A stretch of DNA of 64,000 bases, from assembly GCF_006385875.1 (NCBI RefSeq), contig NZ_VFSU01000024.1, positions 226,369 through 290,368 of the forward strand, read 5' to 3'. Position 1 is the stretch's first letter; every line of letters begins with the position of its first letter. A program made the translations under genes and the position numbers. Positions 45,270-53,057 of the stretch are shown here, piece by piece. The notes below the pieces were generated by a model, which ran no database searches, was not told the DNA's origin, and worked only from the letters and a program-made list of their open reading frames with translations. The stretch comes from Sandaracinobacter neustonicus (lineage in GTDB: Bacteria; Pseudomonadota; Alphaproteobacteria; Sphingomonadales; Sphingomonadaceae).

Positions 45270-45848
45270 ATGAAACATATCTTGATGGCAGGCGCACTTG
45301 CCTGTGGAACCTTGTTCTCTGCGTCCGGCGCAACGGCGGCGGTTGCAACCAATTACGGCAATTGCGACACGGCAGGGGTGTTCGAGGCTCCGTTCACTTA
45401 CATCGCCTGCTCAGGCGGCTATGATAAGAATATTCTGAATAACAGCACCAACGGTGTGGATTCGCAAAAGGACGCGCTGCAAGCGCTGGACTTCGACACC
45501 ACGGACTTCGATTTCAACAGCTTTTTCAAGATCGATAGCTTGAACGGCGCTGACGTCACCTCGCCGCCCGCACCGCTGATGACCGGCATCACCATCTTCG
45601 GAATCCACTTCGGAGGCGGTAGCGTTCTGGGTAATGTGACTGCATTCTACAAATTCGATGCAGGCGCCGGCACCACCACCATCCCGTTCGCCACCAACGG
45701 CAGTTCGGGCTGGGTGCTGTATCAGACGGGTGGAGACACTGGGGACGTCGTGCCCGAACCGGCGACCTGGGCGATGATGATTGCGGGTTTCGGATTGGTT
45801 GGCGCAGCTATGCGCCGCCGCGGAGGCAACGCAACCGTTTCCGCCTGA
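45270..45848 (+). CDS. secreted PEPxxWA-CTERM protein
   Basis: 192 residues. The ATG at 45270 follows TTGGAG. Signal peptide to about A-T-A-A, an ectodomain with four Cys (Y-G-N-C-D and I-A-C-S) and many Asp/Asn, then V-P-E-P-A-T-W-A-M-M-I-A-G-F-G-L and an Arg cluster. The upstream region is AT-rich, unlike most of the window. Specific role unknown. Confidence 0.9.
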   Translation: MKHILMAGALACGTLFSASGATAAVATNYGNCDTAGVFEAPFTYIACSGGYDKNILNNSTNGVDSQKDALQALDFDTTDFDFNSFFKIDSLNGADVTSPPAPLMTGITIFGIHFGGGSVLGNVTAFYKFDAGAGTTTIPFATNGSSGWVLYQTGGDTGDVVPEPATWAMMIAGFGLVGAAMRRRGGNATVSA

Positions 45849-45876
45849 CAGGCAGGTGCCGAAAATTCCATAACGA

Positions 45877-45906
45877 AAGGGGTGGTGCCGAAAGGTGCCG
45901 CCCCTT
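45877..45906 (+). terminator. terminator-like stem-loop after the PEP-CTERM gene
   Basis: AAGGGGTGGTGCC, loop GAAA, GGTGCCGCCCCTT pair with several G-T wobbles. No strong T-run follows, so efficiency is uncertain. It resembles the stems ending the other PEP-CTERM genes. Confidence 0.45.
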
Positions 45907-46079
45907 CTCGCTATCAGATTCTTTTGGGACCATGTGCTGCCGGGAGATGATGGCACAGTCCACTTATCTGAAGACGCACCGATAAGTGTGCGTGATCAGG
46001 TAGTTAGGCAAATGCCGCAATAGCCCTTTCCGTGGCCAGATTGGCCGAACACCGCATGTATGCAACGGGCGACCTCCGG

Positions 46080-46139
46080 AGTGCCGCCCCGGCTTTGCGG
46101 CCCCATCATGTCCATGTCCGGGAATTCATCGGCCAGCAT
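46080..46139 (-). pseudogene. remnant of a VOC/PhnB-like gene
   Basis: The reverse complement of these 60 bases matches 43629-43688 at 52 of 60 positions by hand alignment, and reads M-L-A-D-E-F-P-D-M-D-M-M-G-P-Q-S-R-G-G-T against the intact gene's M-L-A-D-E-F-P-D-M-G-M-L-G-P-G-S-R-G-G-T. Similarity stops on both sides. The last 14 bases overlap the stop-proximal codons of the hydrolase, whose terminal H-A-G-R comes from this fragment read in another frame. Confidence 0.75.
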
Positions 46140-46980
46140 GACGCGTGTTTATCCAGCCGATGATGTCTGCCACCACCTGTTCCTTGCCGAGATCGTTCAG
46201 GAGGTCGTGGAAATGGCCTTCGTAGAGTTTCAGGGTTTTGTCGGTTGAGCCTGCCTTTTCGAAGAACAGCTGGCTGCCCTCCGGGCGGGTGGTGTGGTCT
46301 GCTGTTCCGTGCAGGATGAAGACGGGGAGGGTGATTTTGGGGAAGTCGCGCTCCAGCCGTTCGTCGGCCCGGGTGAGGGCGGCGACGGTGGCGACGGGTT
46401 GCGCCTCTCCCTCGATCAGCGGGTCTGCATACATGGCGGCGACTGCGGCGGGATCGCGGGAGAAATCGTCGAACTTCAGTTTCAGCACGCCGGTATGCGG
46501 GATCACATGGCTGAGGCCCTTCATCAGCGTGAGGGCGAGATCGGGGGCGAAGACGCGGAAGGCGAAGCTTTCGCAGATGAGGCCTGCCAGTTCGGCCTGA
46601 TGATCGAGCGTGTAGGTGCAGGAGACCACGCCGCCCGCACTATGGCCCAGCAGATAGAGCGGCAGGCCGGGGTTTTCGGCCTTCGCGTGGGCGATGAGGG
46701 TGGAAAGGTCTGCGACATACTCGTCGATGCTGTCCACATAGAAGCGCTCGCCGTCTGACTTGCCGCGCCCGCGCAGATCGAGGGCGTGGACGGCGAAGCC
46801 TGCCTTCGCCAGTTCCGCGCCCGCCCACAGATACTGGCCGCTGTGCGAGTTCACGCCATGACAGATGGCGACGATGGCGCGCGGTGGGTGGGGCGGCTTC
46901 CAGCTTCGGGTGAACAGCCTGAGGCCGGACGGGCCGGTGAGGATGGTTTCGTGCGGGGTGAGGGCCGGTTGATCGGACAT
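46126..46980 (-). CDS. alpha/beta hydrolase, monoacylglycerol lipase-like
   Basis: 284 residues. Nucleophile elbow G-H-S-A-G-G near residue 113, the catalytic Asp in H-G-T-A-D-H, and the His in E-G-H-F-H-D. The Hydrolase_4 group includes monoacylglycerol lipases and lysophospholipases. The start is ATG 46980 (M-S-D-Q) after GGAAGG. The last four residues arise from the VOC remnant described separately, so the native C-terminus may have been altered, though all catalytic residues are upstream. Confidence 0.92.
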   Translation of the reverse strand: MSDQPALTPHETILTGPSGLRLFTRSWKPPHPPRAIVAICHGVNSHSGQYLWAGAELAKAGFAVHALDLRGRGKSDGERFYVDSIDEYVADLSTLIAHAKAENPGLPLYLLGHSAGGVVSCTYTLDHQAELAGLICESFAFRVFAPDLALTLMKGLSHVIPHTGVLKLKFDDFSRDPAAVAAMYADPLIEGEAQPVATVAALTRADERLERDFPKITLPVFILHGTADHTTRPEGSQLFFEKAGSTDKTLKLYEGHFHDLLNDLGKEQVVADIIGWINTRHAGR

Positions 46981-47105
46981 TGCGCGCCTTCCGTTCCATA
47001 CGAGGAATGGCGGCAGCATGGCATGATTGGCCGGGGCTTCCAATTGATCCGAAGCGGTAGAGCGGCTTTCGGCCTGCCCCGGATTTTATCCGGGGCAGGC
47101 GAGGG

Positions 47106-48014
47106 TCAGCGCGCCACGCCCACGAGGACGGTGGCGGTGTAGCCGTTGCTGGTGTCGCCGGACATTTTCAGGGTCTGCTGCTCCATCTGGGCGGCGCTGT
47201 TGTCTCCGAAAATGCCGTCTGAGCTGATGCTGGTGCGGTTGAAGCGGGCCAGATTGCCGCTGTAGGCGCTGACGTTGCTGTAGACATCGGTGCAGACCGC
47301 CGAGGGGATCGCCATTTGCGAGGTGAGGATCGCATAGCCGCCGTTGGTGGCGGTGGCGGTGCTGGAGAAAACCTCGAAATGGATATGCGGATAACGGCCT
47401 TCGTAGCAGCCCGGCACGATGGTGGTGAAGCTGACCTGTCCCGACGCGTTGGTGACCTGCACGCCGCGCAGATAGCTTTCGTTGGGCAGATTATAGAGCG
47501 AATATTGCCCGCTGCGATCACACTGCCAGATGTAGATCGCATAGCCTTCCAGCGGCGCGCAGCTGCCGTTCACATTCACAAGCGAGATGGTGAGTGTGAC
47601 CGGAACGCCGGTGGCGGTGGCCGTGGAACTGCCGAGGAAGCTGGAGCGGATATCCGAGCGGATCACGCCGGACTGGGTGAGCACGTTGGAGGTGAGGCCG
47701 GGCGAGCTGTTGCGGCCGTCTGCCGGATAGGGGCCTTCGGTTTCGCTGCTGTTGACGATGCAGGTGCCTGTGGGGGTGGGTGTCGGGGTTGGCGTGGGGG
47801 TTGGCGTGGGCGTGGGAGTTGGTGTGGGCGTCGGCGTTGGGGTGGTTGTGGTGGTGCCCGTGCTTGTGCCGCTGCTGCCGGAACTGCAGCCCGCGAGGAT
47901 GCTGGCCGAGGCCGATGTGGCGAGAAGCGCCATGAGATCGCGGCGGCCGAGGCGGTGCATGGCTTCGGCGTCGCGCTGGAAATGGGATCGGCGGGTCTTG
48001 AGGCTGTGCGGCAT
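47106..48014 (-). CDS. Tat-type lipoprotein with intradiol dioxygenase fold
   Basis: 302 residues. A twin-Arg signal (G-R-R-D-L-M-A-L-L) ends at a lipobox (I-L-A-G-C), so it is likely exported folded and lipidated. A 24-residue linker of twelve Thr-Pro pairs follows, then a domain related to protocatechuate 3,4-dioxygenase and intradiol enzymes: E-G-P-Y, I-W-Q-C-D and P-H-I-H-F-E-V, which supply Tyr and His iron ligands. Substrate and activity are unproven; an extracytoplasmic location is unusual for aromatic ring cleavage. Start 48014 follows GGGAG. Confidence 0.85.
   Translation of the reverse strand: MPHSLKTRRSHFQRDAEAMHRLGRRDLMALLATSASASILAGCSSGSSGTSTGTTTTTPTPTPTPTPTPTPTPTPTPTPTPTGTCIVNSSETEGPYPADGRNSSPGLTSNVLTQSGVIRSDIRSSFLGSSTATATGVPVTLTISLVNVNGSCAPLEGYAIYIWQCDRSGQYSLYNLPNESYLRGVQVTNASGQVSFTTIVPGCYEGRYPHIHFEVFSSTATATNGGYAILTSQMAIPSAVCTDVYSNVSAYSGNLARFNRTSISSDGIFGDNSAAQMEQQTLKMSGDTSNGYTATVLVGVAR
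47772..47843 (-). repeat. hexanucleotide-type tandem repeat encoding Thr-Pro linker
   Basis: Twelve consecutive Thr-Pro codon pairs (six bases each) inside the dioxygenase-like lipoprotein gene. Third positions vary, so the DNA repeat is imperfect. Slippage by whole units would change linker length without breaking the frame. Confidence 0.9.
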
Positions 48015-48113
48015 GCGAGGCTCCCTGGGGGTTTTTCGCATCTGCAGCATCGCCGGGTGAACGGCAGATGAGCGAGCAGGGGCTTTTGCGGCGGGCTGTT
48101 GCCGAGGATGTTT

Positions 48114-49361
48114 TTATTCGTGGAATTCCGCTGCGTCCGGGATTCGTCCGAAGGCGATCTTGGTGCCGATGAGGCTGGCGCGACCTTTGGCGACGGAACC
48201 GAGGGTGACGGTGTTGCGGCCGAATTTCTCGTTCAGCGCGTCCATCGCGTGGGCGATCCGCAGGGTGGGGCGGGCGGGGGCATCGAACAGGTTCAGCTGG
48301 GTGCCGATGGCGGGGCGGATATCGTCCAGCGTGACGCCGATGACGCGGATACGTTCAGCGCCGATTTCGCGGGCCAGCCGGGGCCAGAGCAGGGCGAGGG
48401 CTTCGAGCAGGGGGAAACTGTCATCCGTGGGGGCGAGTTTCAGCGTGCTGTGCCAGCTGCGGCGGGATTCGAAGCGGGCGTGCAGGGTGAGGTGGCGGGT
48501 GACGCACTCGGCGCGGCGCAGGCGGCTGGCGGCCTTCAGCAGAAGGCGGCGGGCGGTTTCGCGGGCGGTTTCCAGCGTTCGGATGTTCGGAGCGATGACA
48601 TGACTGTGGCCGATGGAGCGGCTTTGCTGCGGGCGTTCGGGCATGTCTTTCCCGTGCAGCGCATAGCAGAGGCGGGTGCCGACGACGGAGCCCCAACTGG
48701 CGGTGGCGGCGTGGGGATCCTGCGCGAGCAGCTGGGCCATCGTGTGGATGCCTCGGGCGTTGAGGCGGGCTTCCATCTTCGCGCCGATTCCGGGGATGTC
48801 GCGCAGGGAAAGGGACAGGAGGGCGTTGGGAAGATCGGCGGACCGGATGAGGGTGAGGCCGTCTGGCTTTTGCATGTCTGATGCGATTTTCGCGACGAGG
48901 CGCGAGGGGGCGATGCCGATGGAGGAGGTGAGGCATTCGCCGACGTTCGCGCGGATTCCGGCCTTGATGCGGCGGGCGAGCGCGAGGGCCTGTTCCGGGC
49001 TGTTTTCATTGTCCAGCAGGCGGCAGGCGACTTCGTCTATCGAGCAGACATGGGTGACGGGGATGTGACGCCAGACTTCTTCGATGATCTTGTCGTGATA
49101 GGCTTTGTAGTGGCTGTGATCTCCGCCGCAGAAGATGATGTGGGGGCAGAGGCGGCGGGCTTCGCCGACGCGCATGCCTGTGTGGATGCCGAACGCCTTG
49201 GCCTCATAGCTGGCGGCGATGATGGTGCCGCTGTCGATACGTTCCGGGCCGACGGCGATGGCCTTCCCGCGCAGATGCGGGTGGCGTTGTTGTTCGACGC
49301 TGGCGAAATAGCTGTTGAGATCGAGATAGAGCCAGCGCAGGGGTTGCATAGCGTAGAACAT
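48114..49361 (-). CDS. Y-family DNA polymerase (UmuC/DinB-like)
   Basis: 415 residues. Palm motifs Y-L-D-L-N-S-Y-F-A-S-V-E-Q and C-S-I-D-E-V-A-C provide the metal-binding acidic residues. L-D-L-N (Asn third) resembles UmuC rather than DinB. A helix-hairpin-helix (I-P-G-I-G-A-K-M-E-A) and the little finger follow, and Q-L-N-L-F-D near residue 355 matches a beta-clamp binding motif. It performs error-prone bypass synthesis. The start is ATG 49361 or 49349; no clear ribosome site. No SOS-like operator was found by eye. Confidence 0.9.
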   Translation of the reverse strand: MFYAMQPLRWLYLDLNSYFASVEQQRHPHLRGKAIAVGPERIDSGTIIAASYEAKAFGIHTGMRVGEARRLCPHIIFCGGDHSHYKAYHDKIIEEVWRHIPVTHVCSIDEVACRLLDNENSPEQALALARRIKAGIRANVGECLTSSIGIAPSRLVAKIASDMQKPDGLTLIRSADLPNALLSLSLRDIPGIGAKMEARLNARGIHTMAQLLAQDPHAATASWGSVVGTRLCYALHGKDMPERPQQSRSIGHSHVIAPNIRTLETARETARRLLLKAASRLRRAECVTRHLTLHARFESRRSWHSTLKLAPTDDSFPLLEALALLWPRLAREIGAERIRVIGVTLDDIRPAIGTQLNLFDAPARPTLRIAHAMDALNEKFGRNTVTLGSVAKGRASLIGTKIAFGRIPDAAEFHE

Positions 49362-49426
49362 ATCAGGAACAGTTGCGCGACGAAAGGGGTTGCGCCAAGC
49401 TGTTCGGGAGATTCGAAAGGGGTGCG

Positions 49427-50194
49427 ATGAGCGAGCAGCGCGTGGAAGGGCTGATTGTCGAGGAGCCGGAGGGCATCCGGGCGATCGAGGCGCGCGCGCT
49501 GGAGGGACGGCGGCTACGCTATTATGATTATTGCATGGCGGCGTTCGCCGTTCTGCTGATCTGCGCCAACCTGATCGGGGCGGGGAAGGTGGCCAGTATC
49601 GACCTGCCGTTGTTCGGCAGCGTGGTGTTCGGGGCGGGGATTTTATTCTTTCCTTTGAGCTATGTGCTGGGCGATGTTCTGACGGAGGTTTATGGTTACG
49701 CCCGCGCCCGGCGGGTGGTTTGGGTGGGGTTTGCAGCCAGCGTGTTCGCGGCCGGGATGGCGGCAACGGTGGTGGCCTTTCCACCCGCGCCGGGCTGGGA
49801 GGGGCAGGATGCGCTGGCCGCCGTGATGGGGCAGGCCCCGCGGATTTTTGCGGCTTCCATCCTTGCCTTCTGGGCCGGGGAGTTCGCCAATGCCTTTGTG
49901 ATGGCGCGGATGAAGGTGTGGACTGAAGGGCGATATCTGTGGACGCGCACCATCGGCTCCACCGTGGTGGGGCAGGGGGTGGACAGCCTGATCTTCTATC
50001 CGCTGGCCTTTCTGGGGGTGTGGGAAACGAAGCTGGTGCTGACGGTGATGGCCACCAATTATCTGATGAAGGTGTTGTGGGAGGCGGTGCTGACGCCGGT
50101 GACCTATAAGGTGGTGGCGTTCATGAAGGCGCGCGAGGGGCTGGACGTGTTCGACGTGGACACCGATTTCACGCCGTTCCGGACGAAGGTGTGA
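49427..50194 (+). CDS. yhhQ: queuosine precursor transporter, YhhQ/VUT family
   Basis: 255 residues with about six or seven hydrophobic spans and the conserved F-P-L-S-Y-V-L-G-D-V-L-T-E-V-Y-G-Y segment, diagnostic of the vitamin uptake (VUT) / YhhQ family that imports queuosine precursors preQ0 or preQ1. Further marks are E-F-A-N-A-F-V-M-A-R and W-T-R-T-I-G-S-T. The next gene starts within its stop codon (GTG/TGA overlap). A queuine-type tRNA modification role is inferred from family. Confidence 0.9.
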   Translation: MSEQRVEGLIVEEPEGIRAIEARALEGRRLRYYDYCMAAFAVLLICANLIGAGKVASIDLPLFGSVVFGAGILFFPLSYVLGDVLTEVYGYARARRVVWVGFAASVFAAGMAATVVAFPPAPGWEGQDALAAVMGQAPRIFAASILAFWAGEFANAFVMARMKVWTEGRYLWTRTIGSTVVGQGVDSLIFYPLAFLGVWETKLVLTVMATNYLMKVLWEAVLTPVTYKVVAFMKAREGLDVFDVDTDFTPFRTKV

Positions 50195-50505
50195 ACCCGC
50201 TGCAAGAGGTGAAGTGGTGGCTGATGGGGGCGACGGGCCTCTCGAAAGACGCGCTTCATGTCTATGTCGGGATGGGTGTGCTGTTGGGCGCGGCGTGGCT
50301 GGGGCGCTGGCGCGTGGGGGATTGGCGGCCGTTGTTGGCTGTGCTGCTGGTGGCGCTGGCGGGGGAGTTGTGGGATCTGATCGACAATATCCGCACCAAC
50401 GCGCCGATGCAGTGGCGCGGGCATGGGAAGGATATTCTGAATACGCTGTTCTGGCCGACCGTGCTGACGTTGCTGGCACAGACACGGCTGTTCAGGCGAA
50501 GCTGA
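50191..50505 (+). CDS. small membrane protein of unknown function
   Basis: 104 residues from a GTG start that overlaps the yhhQ stop. Three hydrophobic helices separated by short charged loops (E-L-W-D-L-I-D-N between). The pattern resembles a VanZ-like or YhhQ-linked protein, but I cannot name a family. Overlap suggests co-translation with yhhQ. Confidence 0.7.
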   Translation: MNPLQEVKWWLMGATGLSKDALHVYVGMGVLLGAAWLGRWRVGDWRPLLAVLLVALAGELWDLIDNIRTNAPMQWRGHGKDILNTLFWPTVLTLLAQTRLFRRS

Positions 50506-50620
50506 AACGAGGATCAGGCCCTCAGCCGCTCAATTCCCAAACGGGCTCTTAAAAATTCTATACAATTGAAGGTGGAGCGCCGCATAAACGCGACCGCGAC
50601 ACACTTAAAGGGATCGAGTT

Positions 50621-51076
50621 ATGCAAGACGAGTATCTCGATGATACGCCCGGCGCCAGGAAGGATTTGTTCCGGCGGCTGATCGAACTCTATGCGCTCGG
50701 GGATGTCGATGCGCTCCGACCGCTTGTTGCCGCAGACTATGTCGGACACACTGCGGCCGGAGACAGGGACTGGGCCGAGTTTCGCCAGAGCATCCTCAAT
50801 TTCCACCAGATCTTTGAATATGCACCGGATTCCTTCATCGTCGAGGACCAGTTCGTCGAAGGCGACAAGGTTGCGACCCGCATGACCGCCCATGTGCGCA
50901 GCCGCGAGACCGGTGAAGCGATGACCATGATCGGCATCAACCTCGCGGTGATCAGGGGTGGGCAGATCCGCGAGGAATGGAATACGTGGGAAATGGTGGG
51001 CTCCCCTGCAAAGGATGGCGAAGGGGCCGCGGACAACGCGTCGCTTTCGGTGCGCGGAGCGTCGACCTCAGGATGA
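50621..51076 (+). CDS. SnoaL/NTF2-like polyketide-cyclase family protein
   Basis: 151 residues. L-I-E-L-Y-A-L-G-D-V-D-A-L-R-P-L-V-A-A-D-Y, V-G-H-T-A, and the tail I-R-E-E-W-N-T-W-E typify the SnoaL-like ester cyclase branch of the NTF2 fold. Natural substrate unknown. It stands alone, and its 3' end faces the candidate small ORF and purQ. Codon use is less biased than neighbours. Confidence 0.8.
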   Translation: MQDEYLDDTPGARKDLFRRLIELYALGDVDALRPLVAADYVGHTAAGDRDWAEFRQSILNFHQIFEYAPDSFIVEDQFVEGDKVATRMTAHVRSRETGEAMTMIGINLAVIRGGQIREEWNTWEMVGSPAKDGEGAADNASLSVRGASTSG

Positions 51077-51081
51077 GCGAT

Positions 51082-51198
51082 TTATTTGGTTGCCAAAGGA
51101 ACCGATGCGCCTGACCGGGCCGTATTCCCCTTGTCGCAAGCTATCGTCAGTGCCCCAAAAATCGCGAACATGTCTGCAATCAGCATCGCCGCGATCAC
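51082..51198 (-). CDS. possible small membrane protein downstream of purQ
   Basis: A GTG at 51198, with GGAG five bases before it, opens 38 codons ending in TAA: a hydrophobic segment (I-A-A-M-L-I-A-D-M-F-A-I-F-G-A-L-T-I-A) then a polar tail. It begins 33 bases after the purQ stop in the same orientation. It could be a one-helix membrane microprotein or chance; no family recognised. Confidence 0.35.
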   Translation of the reverse strand: MIAAMLIADMFAIFGALTIACDKGNTARSGASVPLATK

Positions 51199-51230
51199 TA
51201 TTCTCCGGCGCTGGTTGATGAGTCCTGAGC

Positions 51231-51896
51231 TTAGGCGAGGACGTTGAGCAGGCCTTCGAACAGCTTGCGGCCATCGGTGTTGCCATGGGCCTGTTCCACC
51301 ACCCGTTCGGGGTGGGGCATCATGCCCAGCACATTGCCCTTGGCGTTCAGGATGCCGGCGATCTGGCGGGCGGAGCCGTTCACTTCTTCGGCGTAGCGGA
51401 AGGCGACCTGGCCTTGTTGTTCGAGGCGGTCCAGCGTGTCTGCATCGGCCTGAAAATTGCCGTCGTGGTGGGCGACCGGGATGCGAATGGTTTCGCCCGG
51501 TTGATAACCCTTTGTGAAGGGCGTTTCCGTGGTGACGACTTCGAGGGCAACATCGCGGCAGACGAAATCGAGGCCGGCGTTGCGCATCAGCGCGCCCGGC
51601 AGCAGCCCGGCTTCGGTGAGCACCTGAAAGCCGTTGCAGATGCCGAGCACGGGGGTGCCCTTGCCTGCCGCTTCGATCACTTCGCGCATGATGGGCGCGC
51701 GGGCGGCAATCGCGCCGGAGCGCAGATAATCGCCATGGCTGAAACCGCCGGGCAAGGCGATCAGTTCGAGGCCAGCGGGCAGTTCCGTGTCGTCGTGCCA
51801 GAGCATGGCGGGCTTCACGCCGGTGATGAGTTCCAGCGCGACGGCGAGATCGCGGTCGCAGTTGGAGCCGGGGAAGACGACGACGGCTGTTTTCAC
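51231..51896 (-). CDS. purQ: phosphoribosylformylglycinamidine synthase subunit PurQ
   Basis: 221 residues, class I glutamine amidotransferase: catalytic Cys in [10 protein letters not shown], and His/Glu in P-H-P-E-R. It supplies ammonia to PurL. Its start overlaps the purS stop by four bases. PurL is encoded about 7.9 kb downstream on the same strand, with unrelated genes between. Confidence 0.96.
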   Translation of the reverse strand: MKTAVVVFPGSNCDRDLAVALELITGVKPAMLWHDDTELPAGLELIALPGGFSHGDYLRSGAIAARAPIMREVIEAAGKGTPVLGICNGFQVLTEAGLLPGALMRNAGLDFVCRDVALEVVTTETPFTKGYQPGETIRIPVAHHDGNFQADADTLDRLEQQGQVAFRYAEEVNGSARQIAGILNAKGNVLGMMPHPERVVEQAHGNTDGRKLFEGLLNVLA

Positions 51897-52123
51897 GCCA
51901 GTTCCACCTTGAAATTCTCGATCACGGTGTTGGCGAGCAGCTTGCGGGCCATATCCGCCACCTGATCTTCCGTGGTACCGTCTGCGACGTCCAGCTCGAT
52001 CACCTTGCCGACACGGACTTCGGCGACATCCGGAAAGCCGAGGCCTTCGAGGGCGTGCTGGATGGCGCGGCCCTGAGGATCGAGGACTCCGGGCTTGAGT
52101 GAGACTGTGACTCGGGCTTTCAT
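51893..52123 (-). CDS. purS: phosphoribosylformylglycinamidine synthase subunit PurS
   Basis: 76 residues ([10 protein letters not shown], then [10 protein letters not shown]) of the PurS fold; it bridges PurQ and PurL in the three-part FGAM synthase. It overlaps purQ by ATGA and starts at 52123. It is shorter than the frame around it, whose upstream extension is antisense to the cytochrome gene. Confidence 0.94.
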   Translation of the reverse strand: MKARVTVSLKPGVLDPQGRAIQHALEGLGFPDVAEVRVGKVIELDVADGTTEDQVADMARKLLANTVIENFKVELA

Positions 52124-52170
52124 GGGCGCGAGCCTATGCGCTGAGGCGGGGAAAAAGGGAAGGGGGCGGG

Positions 52171-53031
52171 ATGGCGGAGGCAGAACAGGCGGGGCTACCC
52201 CGGCGAGTGTTGCGGTGGACGCTGATTGCCGGGGCCGTGGCGTTGGCCGCGGTGCTGGTGGCGTTTGCGACCTTATGGTCCATTTCGGAGGAGCAACTGT
52301 CGCGCAAATTCCCGGCTGACCCGCCTGCGCTGCGAGTGGCAGGCAAGGCGAATCTGGCCGAAGGGGAGCGGTTGGCACAGGTTCTCGGCTGCACATCCTG
52401 CCATGGCAAGGAACTGACCGGGACAGACTTCTATGGCATCCAGACGCCCAATATCCGCCGGGCGGCGAAGGCGTATGACGCCGCCGGTTTCGCCTTCGCG
52501 GTGCGGCACGGAATCCGCCCTGATGGCACGGCGCTGACATGGAACATGCCGAGCGATTTTCTCTCCGTGATGGCGGACGACCAGATTCGCGACATTCATG
52601 GCTGGCTGGCATCCTTGCCGGAAGTGCCCGACGATCAATCCGCCACGCGGATGCCGGTGAAGCGGCTGGGGGTGGCGGTGGGGCAGTTGCTGCTGATCCC
52701 CGATGTGTGGCGGCCCGAGCCGGTGCCAGTTGTGGCACCCAAGCCGGAAGATCCGGCATTCGGCCCTTATTTCGCGCGGGTAGCCTGCGCGGAATGTCAT
52801 GGCTTTGATCTGAACGGCATGATCGGCGGCGATGCGCCGTCATTGCCGGTGGTGGCGAAGGCCTATGATCTGGCGGCGTTCCGGACATTCGTGAAGACGG
52901 GCAAGAATCTGGGGGGGCAGGAACTGCCGATGATGTCCGGCGTGGCGCGCTGGCGGCTGTCGCACATGAGCGATGCGGAGATCGAGGCGCTGCACAGCTT
53001 CCTGACGAGCCTTCCCAACCCCGGCGAATAG
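52171..53031 (+). CDS. membrane-anchored diheme cytochrome c
   Basis: 286 residues. A single N-terminal membrane helix (residues 15-38), then two cytochrome c domains with C-T-S-C-H near residue 74 and C-A-E-C-H near 208; Met axial ligands are plausible (M-P-S-D, P-M-M-S-G). It likely carries electrons in the periplasm between a dehydrogenase and the respiratory chain; a partner is not adjacent. It is divergent from purS with 47 bases between. Confidence 0.88.
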   Translation: MAEAEQAGLPRRVLRWTLIAGAVALAAVLVAFATLWSISEEQLSRKFPADPPALRVAGKANLAEGERLAQVLGCTSCHGKELTGTDFYGIQTPNIRRAAKAYDAAGFAFAVRHGIRPDGTALTWNMPSDFLSVMADDQIRDIHGWLASLPEVPDDQSATRMPVKRLGVAVGQLLLIPDVWRPEPVPVVAPKPEDPAFGPYFARVACAECHGFDLNGMIGGDAPSLPVVAKAYDLAAFRTFVKTGKNLGGQELPMMSGVARWRLSHMSDAEIEALHSFLTSLPNPGE

Positions 53032-53057
53032 CGGCACTGCGGGGCAAGGAGTTAGAC

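Noticed and set aside
45069..45278. 69-codon minus-strand frame in the AT-rich stretch
   Set aside because: Overlaps the signal peptide of the PEP-CTERM gene on the other strand and shows no ribosome site or recognisable composition.
47772..47843. On/off phase variation by repeat slippage
   Set aside because: Units are six bases, so gain or loss keeps the frame and can only change linker length.
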